Program-made: the position numbers and the translations under genes
Part shown: piece after piece, positions 12,243-20,667 of the stretch
Position numbering within the stretch: position 1 is the stretch's first letter
Layout: every line of letters begins with the position of its first letter
The notes under the pieces: model-generated
Databases searched by the model: none
What the model saw: the letters and a program-made list of their open reading frames with translations, nothing else
What the model was told of the DNA's origin: nothing
Origin: Pseudomonadota bacterium
Lineage (GTDB): Bacteria > Pseudomonadota > Gammaproteobacteria > Xanthomonadales > Xanthomonadaceae
Direction of reading: 5' to 3'
Length of the DNA stretch: 32,560 bases
NCBI GenBank assembly: GCA_023388715.1
Contig: JAEWFT010000041.1
Coordinates: 1-32,560 of the forward strand

Positions 12243-14473
12243 GCGCGCAGCCCGTCAACCCGAACCTGCCGCCGGACCACGTCACCGTCATCATCGATGG
12301 CGTGGAGCTGGCCGCGCCGAAGGGCTCGATGATCATCCATGCCGCCGACAAGGCCGGCATCCCGATCCCGCGCTTCTGCTACCACGAGAAACTGCCGATC
12401 GCCGCGAACTGCCGCATGTGCCTGGTGGACACCGAGGTTGGCGGCCGCGCCGCGCCCAAGCCGTCGCCGGCCTGCGCCACGCCCGTGATGGACGGGCTGA
12501 AGGTGTTCACCCGAAACGAGAAGGCGCTGAAGGCCCAGCGCAACGTGATGGAATTCCTGCTGATCAACCATCCGCTCGACTGCCCGGTCTGCGACCAGGG
12601 CGGCGAATGCGAGCTGCAGGACCTGTCGATGGGCTATGGCCGCTCGGTCAGCCGTTTCGTCGAGCGCAAGCGCGTGGTGGCGGACGAGGACCTGGGCCCG
12701 CTGGTCGCCACCGAGATGACGCGCTGCATCCAGTGCACGCGCTGCATCCGCTTCACCGCGGACATCGCCGGCACCTACGAGCTCGGCGGCATGATGCGCG
12801 GCGAGAACCTGCAGATCGGCACCTATGACGGCAAGCCGCTGACGACGGAACTCTCCGGCAACGTGATCGACGTCTGCCCGGTTGGCGCCCTGACCAACAA
12901 GGTGTTCCGCTTCAAGGCCCGCCCGTGGGAGCTGACCGCCAGGCCGTCGCTGGGCTACCACGACGCGCTGGGCAGCAACCTGTTCCACCACGTGCGCCGC
13001 GGCGAGATCCTGCGCAGCGTGCCGCGCGACAACGAGGCGGTGAACGAGTGCTGGCTGTCCGACCGCGACCGCTACGCGCACGAGGGCCTGTACGCCGATG
13101 ATCGCGCGACCGAGCCGCTGGTCCGCGAGGGCGACGATTTCCGCGTCGCCTCGTGGGAGGAGGCGCTGGCCAAGGCCGCCGCGATCCTGCGCGAGAACGG
13201 CGGCGACAACCTCGGCATGCTCGTGCATCCGGCCACCTCGAACGAGGAGGGCGCGATGCTGGCGCGCATGGCCGAGGCGCTCGGCACCGGCAACCTCGAC
13301 CACCGCATCGGCCAGCTCGACCTGTCCGATGGCGCGTTCGCGCAGGCATTCGCCATGCCGGTCGCGGAGATCGAGCGTGCCCAGGCGATCGTCATCGTCG
13401 GCAGCAACCTGCGCCACGAAGTGCCGCTGCTGCACCAGCGCGTGCGCAAGGCGGTCAAGGCCGGCGCACGGGTCCACGTCGTCAATCCGGTGGACTTCGA
13501 CTTCGCGTTCGCCATCGCCTCCAAGGCGATCGTGCCGCCGTCGCAGCTGGCCGATGCGCTGGGCAAGCTCGACTTGGGCGATGCCGCCAACGTGGCGGTG
13601 ATCATCGGCGCGATCGCCGAGAACGGCGTGCATGCATCCGCCATCCGCAAGGCGGCGGCCACCTGTGCCACCGCGAAGAACGCGAAGCTGTGCCGCATCC
13701 CGCAAGGCGCGAACGCACTTGGGCTGGCGACGCATGGCGTGCTGCCGGCCAGCCGCGACGCGCTGGCGATGCTGCGCGACCCGCGCGCCGCGTACGTGCT
13801 GTACGGCATCGAGCCGGGACTGGATTTTGCCGATCCGCTGCTGGCGCTGAAGGCGCTGGGTGGCGCGCAGGTGGTGGCATTCAGCCAGTTCGCCTGCCAG
13901 TCCACGCGCAAGGTCGCCGACGTGATCCTGCCGATCGCCGCGCTGCCGGAGATCGAGGCGACGCTGACCAACCTCGAGGGCATCGAACAACGCACGGCGG
14001 CCGCGGGCAAGGCGCCCGGGCAGGCGCAGCCGGGCTGGCGCGTGCTGCGCGCGCTGGTGGCCGAGCTGGAATTGCCGGGCTTCGGGTTCACGGACCTGGC
14101 CGGCCTGCGTGCCGGGTTGGCGCCGCGCCAGGTGGCCGTTGCCGCCGGCAATGCACCATCGCCAGCCCGCGCCGGGCTGGAAGTGGTGGCCTCGCAGGGA
14201 ATCTACCGGGTGGACGCCACCGTGCGCCGCGCGGCGGCGCTGCAGGCGCATCCGCTCAACGTCGGGCCGCGGGTGGTGCTCAACGCCGCCGACGCCGCTG
14301 CGGCGGGGCTGGAGGCTGACGCGATGGCCAGCCTGTCGGTGGCCAGCGGCAAGGGCGCGCTGCAGGTCGTCGTCGACGACCGCGTCGCACCGGGCTGCGC
14401 ATGGATCGAATCGGGCCATGGCGCCACCGCGCCGGTGGCGGCCGCCGCGACGACGGAGGTCGCACGCGCATGA
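12239..14473 (+). CDS. nuoG: NADH-quinone oxidoreductase subunit G (N1b, N4, N5)
   Basis: A 744-residue subunit of the 75-kDa type, starting with GTG at 12239 that overlaps the nuoF stop. The N-terminal ferredoxin domain binds N1b (Cys47, Cys58, Cys61, Cys79). N5 uses His111, Cys115, Cys118 and Cys124. N4 uses Cys163, Cys166, Cys169 and Cys213. The remainder is a molybdopterin-oxidoreductase-like domain without cofactor motifs. The four cysteines that hold the extra N7 cluster in E. coli align with Gly239, Asp242, Ser246 and Ser274, so N7 should be absent. The C-terminal third is Ala-rich and looser, as often in this subunit. It is about 160 residues shorter than the E. coli protein as I recall it. 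Confidence 0.96.
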
Positions 14474-15552
14474 TCGCCAGCACCAATCCCGTGTCGGCCT
14501 ACGTGGTCGACCCCCTGCACGAGGCGCTGCTTTCGCTGGGCACCGTCGGCGCGCTGCTGTGGATCGTCCTGAAGATCCTCGCCATCGCCGTTCCCGTGAT
14601 CCTGGGCGTGGCGTTCTACGTGGTCTGGGAGCGCAAGCTGATCGGCTGGATGCACGCGCGCCATGGGCCGATGTACGTCGGCTATGGCGTGTTCCAGGCG
14701 TTCGCCGACGTGTTCAAGCTGCTGTTCAAGGAAGTGGTGCAGCCCACCGCCGCGCATCCGTTCCTGTTCCGGCTGGCACCGATGCTCTCGCTGGTGCCGG
14801 CGTTCGCCGCGTGGGCGGTGGTCCCGTTCGACGCGCAGGTGGTGCTGTCCAACGCCAACGCGGGCCTGCTGTACCTGCTGGCGATGACTTCGCTGGGCGT
14901 CTACGGGGTGATCCTGGCGGGCTGGGCTTCGAATTCGAAGTACGCGTTCCTTGGCGCGATGCGCGCCTCGGCGCAGATGATCAGTTACGAGATCGCGATG
15001 GGTTTCGCGCTGGTCGGCGTGATGATCGCCGCCGGCAGCCTCAACATTTCCGCGATCGTGACGGCGCAGTCCGGCAACGCCGGGTTCCTGGAGTGGTTCT
15101 GGCTGCCGCTGCTGCCCCTGTTCGTCATCTACTTCGTGTCGGGCGTCGCCGAAACCAACCGCGCACCGTTCGACGTGGTGGAAGGCGAGTCGGAGATCGT
15201 TGCTGGGCACATGGTCGAGTACTCCGGATCGCAATTCGCGCTGTTCTTCCTCGCGGAATACGCGAACATGCTCCTGATCAGCTTCCTGACGGCGCTGTTC
15301 TTCCTCGGCGGCTGGCTCTCGCCGTTCCAGGGCTGGGGCATCCCGCTGCTGTCGGTGGACGGCTGGTGGTGGCTGCTGTTCAAGATGTTCTTCTTCGCCA
15401 GCTGCTTCATCTGGTTCCGCGCATCGTTCCCGCGCTACCGCTACGACCAGATCATGCGGCTGGGCTGGAAGGTGTTCATCCCGATCACGATCGCCTGGAT
15501 CGTCGTCACCACGCTGCTCGTCTATTTCGGCGTCGTCGAGCGGGGGCAGTGA
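14470..15552 (+). CDS. nuoH: NADH-quinone oxidoreductase subunit H
   Basis: A 360-residue membrane subunit, the main membrane contact of the quinone tunnel, with about eight to nine helices. Family signatures are ERKLIGWMHARHGPMYVG (54-71), FKEVVQPTAAHPFLF, the acidic loop AETNRAPFDVVEGESEIVAGHMVEYSG and the C-terminal RYRYDQIMRLGWK. The start ATG at 14470 overlaps nuoG by four bases. The N-terminus is a little longer than in E. coli. All the charged residues of the quinone-channel loop are in place. Confidence 0.97.
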   Translation: MIASTNPVSAYVVDPLHEALLSLGTVGALLWIVLKILAIAVPVILGVAFYVVWERKLIGWMHARHGPMYVGYGVFQAFADVFKLLFKEVVQPTAAHPFLFRLAPMLSLVPAFAAWAVVPFDAQVVLSNANAGLLYLLAMTSLGVYGVILAGWASNSKYAFLGAMRASAQMISYEIAMGFALVGVMIAAGSLNISAIVTAQSGNAGFLEWFWLPLLPLFVIYFVSGVAETNRAPFDVVEGESEIVAGHMVEYSGSQFALFFLAEYANMLLISFLTALFFLGGWLSPFQGWGIPLLSVDGWWWLLFKMFFFASCFIWFRASFPRYRYDQIMRLGWKVFIPITIAWIVVTTLLVYFGVVERGQ

Positions 15553-15556
15553 GGCC

Positions 15557-16045
15557 ATGAGCAGAGTCGTCAATTACTTCAAGAGCCTGCTGCTGCTGGA
15601 GATGTTCCGCGGCATGGGGCTGACCTTCGGCTACCTGTTCAAGCCGAAGTACACCCTGATGTACCCGATGGAGAAGACCCCGCAGTCGCCACGCTTCCGC
15701 GGGGTGCACGCGCTGCGGCGCTACCCCAACGGCGAGGAGCGCTGCATCGCGTGCAAGCTGTGCGAGGCGGTGTGCCCGGCGCTGGCGATCACCATCGATT
15801 CCGAGCAGCGCGCCGACGGCACCCGCCGCACCACGCGCTACGAGATCGACCTGTTCAAGTGCATCTACTGCGGCTTCTGCGAGGAAAGCTGCCCAGTGGA
15901 CTCGATCGTGGAAACCCACGTGCACGAGTACCACTTCGACCGGCGCGGGCAGAACATCCTGACCAAGCCGCAACTGCTGGCCATCGGCGACCGCCTGGAG
16001 GCGGAGATCGCCGAGCGCCGCGCCGCCGACGCGCCGTTCCGCTGA
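15557..16045 (+). CDS. nuoI: NADH-quinone oxidoreductase subunit I (N6a, N6b)
   Basis: A 162-residue ferredoxin-like subunit with two 4Fe-4S binding motifs: CIACKLCEAVCP (Cys63, 66, 69, 73) and CIYCGFCEESCP (Cys102, 105, 108, 112). The fourth cysteine of each motif completes the opposite cluster. The N-terminal amphipathic helix (SLLLLEMFRGMGLTFGYLF) anchors it to the membrane arm. The start ATG at 15557 has GTGAGG upstream, overlapping the nuoH stop, with a 4-base gap between the genes. It passes electrons from NuoG to N2 in NuoB. Confidence 0.97.
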   Translation: MSRVVNYFKSLLLLEMFRGMGLTFGYLFKPKYTLMYPMEKTPQSPRFRGVHALRRYPNGEERCIACKLCEAVCPALAITIDSEQRADGTRRTTRYEIDLFKCIYCGFCEESCPVDSIVETHVHEYHFDRRGQNILTKPQLLAIGDRLEAEIAERRAADAPFR

Positions 16046-16058
16046 GGCAGGACCGACC

Positions 16059-16715
16059 ATGCCCTTCGACTTCGCAACGCTCGCCTTCCTCGGCTTCGCC
16101 GCCACCGCCACCATCGCGGGGCTGGCCACCGTCACCGCCCGCAACCCGGTGCATGCCGCGCTGTGGCTGGTGCTGACCTTCTTCTCGGTGGCATCCACCT
16201 GGATCATCGGCGGCGCCGAGTTCCTCGGCATCGTGCTGGTGCTGGTCTACGTCGGCGCGGTGATGGTGCTGTTCCTGTTCGTGGTGATGATGCTGGACGT
16301 GGACTCGCCGCGGCGCGAGAGCTACGTGCGCTACCTGCCCGTGGGGATCGTGGTCGCGGTCGTCATGCTGGTGCAGGTGCTCGCCCTGGTCGGCGTGCGC
16401 GCCGCGATGGACGCGCCGCTGGCCGACAACGCGGCGGTCGCCACCGCCGAGCTGTCCAACACCCGCTGGCTGGCGGAAGCGCTGTTCACCCGCTTCATGC
16501 TGCCGTTCGAGACAGCGGCGGTGATCCTCACCGTGGCGGTGATCGCGGCGGTGATGCTGACCCTGCGCCGCCGCAGCGGCGTGCGACACCAGAACCCCGC
16601 GGTGCAGGCCAGCACCCGCGCCGAGGGCCGCGTGCGCTTGGTGCGGATGCAGGCCGAGGTGCCGCAGCCGCAGGTGCCGGCCACCGACGCCGCCGAAGGG
16701 GAGGGCAAGGCATGA
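16059..16715 (+). CDS. nuoJ: NADH-quinone oxidoreductase subunit J
   Basis: A 218-residue membrane subunit with five predicted helices. The conserved segment LVLVYVGAVMVLFLFVVMML (about 64-83) contains the helix-3 pi-bulge tyrosine and glycine. A cytoplasmic tail of about 45 residues after the last helix (from RRRSGVRHQNPA) is basic, then Pro/Ala/Glu-rich. The ATG at 16059 is preceded by AGGACC, 13 bases after nuoI. The end overlaps nuoK by four bases. The membrane part is normal; the tail makes it longer than the E. coli protein. Confidence 0.95.
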   Translation: MPFDFATLAFLGFAATATIAGLATVTARNPVHAALWLVLTFFSVASTWIIGGAEFLGIVLVLVYVGAVMVLFLFVVMMLDVDSPRRESYVRYLPVGIVVAVVMLVQVLALVGVRAAMDAPLADNAAVATAELSNTRWLAEALFTRFMLPFETAAVILTVAVIAAVMLTLRRRSGVRHQNPAVQASTRAEGRVRLVRMQAEVPQPQVPATDAAEGEGKA

Positions 16716-17032
16716 ACCTGGTCGCGGGCCTGACCCTCGGGCATTACCTGGCGCTGGGCGCGGTGCTGTTTTGCATCAGCCTGGCCGGCATCTTCCTCAA
16801 CCGTAAGAGCGTGATCATGCTGCTGATGTCGCTGGAGCTGCTGCTGCTCTCGGTGAACATCAACTTCGTCGCGTTCTCGCGCCACCTCGGCGATGCGTCG
16901 GGGCAGGTCTTCGTGTTCTTCATCCTGACGGTGGCCGCCGCCGAGGCCGCGATCGGCCTGGCGATCCTGGTCACCCTGTTCCGCAACCGCCGCAGCATCG
17001 ACGTGGCGGACATCGACACCCTGAAGGGCTGA
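16712..17032 (+). CDS. nuoK: NADH-quinone oxidoreductase subunit K
   Basis: A 106-residue antiporter-related subunit with three helices. The two key membrane glutamates are visible: one in LLMSLELLLLSVNINFVAF (helix 2) and one in VAAAEAAIGLAILV (helix 3). They form the proton path next to NuoJ and NuoN. The start ATG at 16712 overlaps nuoJ by four bases; the open frame continues upstream, but homology starts at MNLVAG. It is followed by nuoL after 3 bases. Confidence 0.96.
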   Translation: MNLVAGLTLGHYLALGAVLFCISLAGIFLNRKSVIMLLMSLELLLLSVNINFVAFSRHLGDASGQVFVFFILTVAAAEAAIGLAILVTLFRNRRSIDVADIDTLKG

Positions 17033-17035
17033 CGG

Positions 17036-19126
17036 ATGCCGCTCTCCAAGACCCAACTCCTGCTGATCGTGCTGCTGCCGCTGCTGGGCAGCATCCTTGC
17101 GGGCCTGTTCGGCCGCAGGATCGGCCGAGCCGGCGCGCACACGGTCACCATCCTCGGCGTGGGCGCCAGCTTCGTGCTGTCGGCGCACGTCTTGTGGCAG
17201 CTGCTGCAGGGCGCGCCCAACTTCAACGAGAACATCTACACCTGGTTCCAGGTGGCCGGTATCGAGGCCAACGTCGGGTTCCTGGTCGACCGGCTGACCG
17301 CGATGATGATGGTGGTCGTCACCTTTGTCTCGCTGCTGGTCCACGTCTACACCATCGGCTACATGGCCGAGGACGACGGCTACCAGCGCTTCTTCAGCTA
17401 CATCTCGCTGTTCACCTTCAGCATGCTGATGCTGGTGATGAGCAACAACTTCCTGCAGCTGTTCTTCGGCTGGGAGGCCGTGGGCCTGGTGTCCTACCTG
17501 CTGATCGGTTTCTGGTTCAAGAAGCCGACCGCGGTGTTCGCCAATATGAAGGCGTTCCTGGTCAACCGCGTCGGGGACTTCGGGTTCCTGCTGGGCATCG
17601 CGGGCGTGCTGTACTGGATCGGCAGCCTCGACTACGCGACCACCTTCGCCAACCGCGAGGTCATCCGCGACGCCACCGTCAGCATCCTCCCGGGCCAGCC
17701 GTGGGCGATCGCGACGGTGATCTGCATCTGCCTGTTCATCGGCGCCATGGGCAAGTCGGCGCAGGTGCCGCTGCACGTGTGGCTGCCGGATTCGATGGAA
17801 GGCCCGACCCCGATCTCGGCGCTGATCCATGCCGCGACGATGGTGACCGCCGGCATCTTCATGGTGGCGCGGATGTCGCCGCTGTTCGAGATGTCCGAGG
17901 CCGCGCTCGGCTTGGTCCTGTTCATCGGCGCGACCACCGCCTTCTTCACCGGCCTCATCGGCATGGTGCAGAACGACATCAAGCGGGTGGTGGCGTATTC
18001 GACGCTCTCGCAGCTGGGCTACATGACCGTGGCGCTGGGTGTGTCGGCCTATTCGGCGGCGGTCTACCACCTGATGACGCACGCCTTCTTCAAGGCGCTG
18101 CTGTTCCTGGCTGCGGGCAGCGTGATCATCGGCATGCACCACGAGCAGGACATGCGCCGGATGGGCGGCCTACGCAAGTACATGCCGGTCACCTTCTGGA
18201 CCAGCGTGATCGGCACCCTGGCGCTGGTGGCCACGCCGTTCTTCAGCGGCTACTACTCCAAGGACGCGATCATCGTCGCGGCGGGCCACAAGGCTGCCGA
18301 GGGCGGTGGCTGGATCGCGCACTACGCCTACTGGGCGGTGCTGCTCGGCGCCTTCGTCACCAGCTTCTACAGCTTCCGCCTGCTGTACCTCACCTTCTTC
18401 GGCGAGGAGCGCTTCCGCCACGCGCAAGCCGGCGATGCCCACGACGAGCATGCGCACGACGACCACGCGCACGACGACCACGCGCATGACAAGCACGGCC
18501 ATGGCCACGGCGCGCACGAGCCGCACGAGTCGCCGTGGGTCGTGACCCTGCCGCTGGTGCTGCTGGCGATCCCGTCCATCCTGATCGGCTTCTTTACCGC
18601 CGGCCCGATGCTGTTCGGCACCGACTGGTCCGGGCATGAGCGCGTCACCGCCTTCTTCGCCGATTCCATCTTCGTCGAGCCGGCGCGCGACGTCATCGCG
18701 ATGATCGCTGCCAATGACTGGCACGGCGCGGTGGCCTTCGCGCTGCACGGCTTCGTGACCCCGGCGTTCTGGCTGGCGCTGATGGGCTTCCTGCTTGCGA
18801 CCCTGCTGTACCTGGTCAAGCCCGAGTGGCGCGCGTCGATCACCGGCACGCTGGCGATGCCGATCCGGGTGCTGGAGCGCAAGTACTGGATGGACGACCT
18901 GTGGATCGGCGGTCTGGCCGGCGGCAGCGTCAAGCTGGGCAAGGCCTCGCGCGCGGTCGACAGCGGGCTGATCGACGGCGCCATGGTCAACGGCAGCGCG
19001 GGCCTGGTGGGCCTGGTCGCCGCGCTCACGCGCAAGCTGCAGACCGGTTACCTCTACCACTACGCCTTCGCCATGATCCTGGGCCTGGTCGCGCTGCTGG
19101 CGCTGGCCCGGTATTTCTGGCTGTAA
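17036..19126 (+). CDS. nuoL: NADH-quinone oxidoreductase subunit L (antiporter-like)
   Basis: A 696-residue distal proton-pumping subunit. Typical blocks are FFGWEAVGLVSYLLIGFW (helix-5 glutamate), AMGKSAQVPLHVWLPDSMEGPTPISALIHAATMV (helix-7 lysine and TM-8 region) and KDAIIVA after the LFFLAAGS segment. The C-terminal lateral helix and a last membrane span follow (YHYAFAMILGLVALLAL). It is longer than the roughly 613 residues of E. coli. Part of the excess is a 30-residue loop at 469-498 with 12 histidines and many aspartates, encoded by an in-frame tandem repeat. This loop sits between predicted helices, after YLTFFGEERF. The start ATG at 17036 follows nuoK by 3 bases. Confidence 0.96.
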   Translation: MPLSKTQLLLIVLLPLLGSILAGLFGRRIGRAGAHTVTILGVGASFVLSAHVLWQLLQGAPNFNENIYTWFQVAGIEANVGFLVDRLTAMMMVVVTFVSLLVHVYTIGYMAEDDGYQRFFSYISLFTFSMLMLVMSNNFLQLFFGWEAVGLVSYLLIGFWFKKPTAVFANMKAFLVNRVGDFGFLLGIAGVLYWIGSLDYATTFANREVIRDATVSILPGQPWAIATVICICLFIGAMGKSAQVPLHVWLPDSMEGPTPISALIHAATMVTAGIFMVARMSPLFEMSEAALGLVLFIGATTAFFTGLIGMVQNDIKRVVAYSTLSQLGYMTVALGVSAYSAAVYHLMTHAFFKALLFLAAGSVIIGMHHEQDMRRMGGLRKYMPVTFWTSVIGTLALVATPFFSGYYSKDAIIVAAGHKAAEGGGWIAHYAYWAVLLGAFVTSFYSFRLLYLTFFGEERFRHAQAGDAHDEHAHDDHAHDDHAHDKHGHGHGAHEPHESPWVVTLPLVLLAIPSILIGFFTAGPMLFGTDWSGHERVTAFFADSIFVEPARDVIAMIAANDWHGAVAFALHGFVTPAFWLALMGFLLATLLYLVKPEWRASITGTLAMPIRVLERKYWMDDLWIGGLAGGSVKLGKASRAVDSGLIDGAMVNGSAGLVGLVAALTRKLQTGYLYHYAFAMILGLVALLALARYFWL
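18452..18496 (+). repeat. Three tandem 15-bp units coding for AHDDH within nuoL
   Basis: Two identical 15-base units (18452-18466 and 18467-18481) and a third with three changes (18482-18496) encode AHDDH, AHDDH and AHDKH. They are in frame, so copy-number change would alter loop length without breaking nuoL. The wider His/Asp-rich stretch covers 18440-18529. Confidence 0.85.
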
Positions 19127-19130
19127 CCCG

Positions 19131-20657
19131 ATGGATACCTCAAGCGTGACCCACTGGCCTCTGCTCAGTCTGCTGATCTGGCTGCCGATCCTCGGCGGCG
19201 TGTTGACACTGATGGCGGGCAACGCGCGTCCGCAACAGGCGCGCTGGGTGGCGCTTGCGTTCGCGCTGGCGACCCTGCTGCTGACGGTGCCGCTGTTCAC
19301 CGGCTTCGATCTTGCCAGCCCGGCGATGCAGTTCCTGGAAGAGCGCGTGTGGGTGCCGGCCTACGACATCCAGTACCGCCTAGGCGCCGACGGGATCTCG
19401 GTGGCGCTGATCGGGCTGACCACGCTGACCAGCGTGCTGGTGCTGATCGGTGCCTGGGGCGCGGTGGACAAGCGCGTCAGCCAGTACTACGCCACCCTTC
19501 TGATCCTCGAGGGCCTGATGGTCGGCGTGTTCAGCGCGCTCGATGCGCTGCTGTTCTACGTGTTCTTCGAAGGCATGCTGATCCCGATGTTCATCCTGAT
19601 CGGCGTGTGGGGCGGCCCGCGCCGGGTCTACGCGTCGGTCAAGTTCTTCCTCTACACCTTCCTAGGCTCGGTGTTCATGCTGGTCGGGCTGATTTACCTG
19701 TACCTGAAGGGCGGCAGCTGGCAGCTGGTCGACATGGCCGCGCAGCCGCTGACCATGGTCGAGCAGACCTGGCTGTTCTTCGCCTTCCTGGTCGCCTTCG
19801 CGGTCAAGGTGCCGATGTTCCCGGTGCATACCTGGTTGCCGGACGCCCACGTCGAGGCGCCGACCGCCGGTTCCGTGATCCTGGCCGCGATCATGCTGAA
19901 GATCGGTGGCTACGGCTTCCTGCGCTTCGTGCTGCCGATCGTCCCCGATGCCGGCTACGAATTCTCCGGCCTGGTGATCGCGCTGTCGCTGGTGGCGGTG
20001 GTCTACGTCGGCATGGTGGCGCTGGTGCAGGAGGACATGAAGAAGCTGATCGCTTACTCCTCCGTATCGCACATGGGCTTCGTGACGCTGGGCATCTTCA
20101 TCGCCTTCGCCCTGGTGCGGGACGCCGGCAACGTCGATGCTGCGCGGCTCGGACTGCAGGGCGCGATGGTGCAGATGGTCAGCCACGGCTTCGTGTCCGG
20201 CGCGATGTTCTCCTGCGTCGGCGTGCTGTACGACCGCATGCACAGCCGCATGATCCGCGACTACGGCGGGGTGGCGAACGCGATGCCGTGGTTCGCGTTG
20301 TTCTGGGTGCTGTTCGCGATGGCCAATTCCGGCCTGCCCGGCACCAGCGGCTTCGTCGGCGAGTTCATGGTGGTGCTGGCCAGCTTCCAGTACCACCCGA
20401 TGATCGCCTTCGCCGCGGCGCTCACCCTGGTCATCGGCGCCGGCTACACCCTATGGCTGACCAAGCGCGTGCTGTGGGGCCTGGTGGGCAATGCGCACGT
20501 GGCCGAGCTGGAGGACATCACCGCGCGCGAGTGGATCGTGCTGGGCGTGTTCGCGCTGGGCACCCTGCTGATCGGCGTGTGGCCCAAGCCCCTGATCGAC
20601 CTGATGGAGCCTTCCATCGCGCAACTGGCGGCCCAGCTCGCCGCGACCAAGCTCTAA
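19131..20657 (+). CDS. nuoM: NADH-quinone oxidoreductase subunit M (antiporter-like)
   Basis: A 508-residue antiporter-like subunit of the membrane arm. Signature blocks are LLFYVFFEGMLIPMFILIGVWGG (helix-5 glutamate), FAFLVAFAVKVPMFPVHTWLPDAHVEAPTAGSVILA (helix-7 lysine) and VQEDMKKLIAYSSVSHMGF (later channel half). The length matches the usual 500-510 residues. The ATG at 19131 lies 4 bases after the nuoL stop. No strong Shine-Dalgarno is present, so it may be coupled to nuoL translation. Confidence 0.96.
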   Translation: MDTSSVTHWPLLSLLIWLPILGGVLTLMAGNARPQQARWVALAFALATLLLTVPLFTGFDLASPAMQFLEERVWVPAYDIQYRLGADGISVALIGLTTLTSVLVLIGAWGAVDKRVSQYYATLLILEGLMVGVFSALDALLFYVFFEGMLIPMFILIGVWGGPRRVYASVKFFLYTFLGSVFMLVGLIYLYLKGGSWQLVDMAAQPLTMVEQTWLFFAFLVAFAVKVPMFPVHTWLPDAHVEAPTAGSVILAAIMLKIGGYGFLRFVLPIVPDAGYEFSGLVIALSLVAVVYVGMVALVQEDMKKLIAYSSVSHMGFVTLGIFIAFALVRDAGNVDAARLGLQGAMVQMVSHGFVSGAMFSCVGVLYDRMHSRMIRDYGGVANAMPWFALFWVLFAMANSGLPGTSGFVGEFMVVLASFQYHPMIAFAAALTLVIGAGYTLWLTKRVLWGLVGNAHVAELEDITAREWIVLGVFALGTLLIGVWPKPLIDLMEPSIAQLAAQLAATKL

Positions 20658-20660
20658 GGA
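20656..20660 (+). promoter_or_regulatory. Ribosome binding site that sets the nuoN start
   Basis: AAGGA overlaps the nuoM stop. It is only 1 base from the ATG at 20662 but 7 bases from the ATG at 20668, so the second ATG is the better start. Confidence 0.65.
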
Positions 20661-20667
20661 CATGACG

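Noticed and set aside
16331..18142. 603-codon open frame on the minus strand opposite nuoJ-nuoL
   Set aside because: It is a shadow of GC-rich coding sequence; its translation is dominated by His, Arg, Gln and Asp with no recognisable domain, while the plus strand holds clear complex I genes.
18452..18496. Direct repeats considered as a CRISPR or mobile-element trace
   Set aside because: The units are 15 bp, contiguous and in frame inside nuoL; there are no spacers, so this is a coding repeat.
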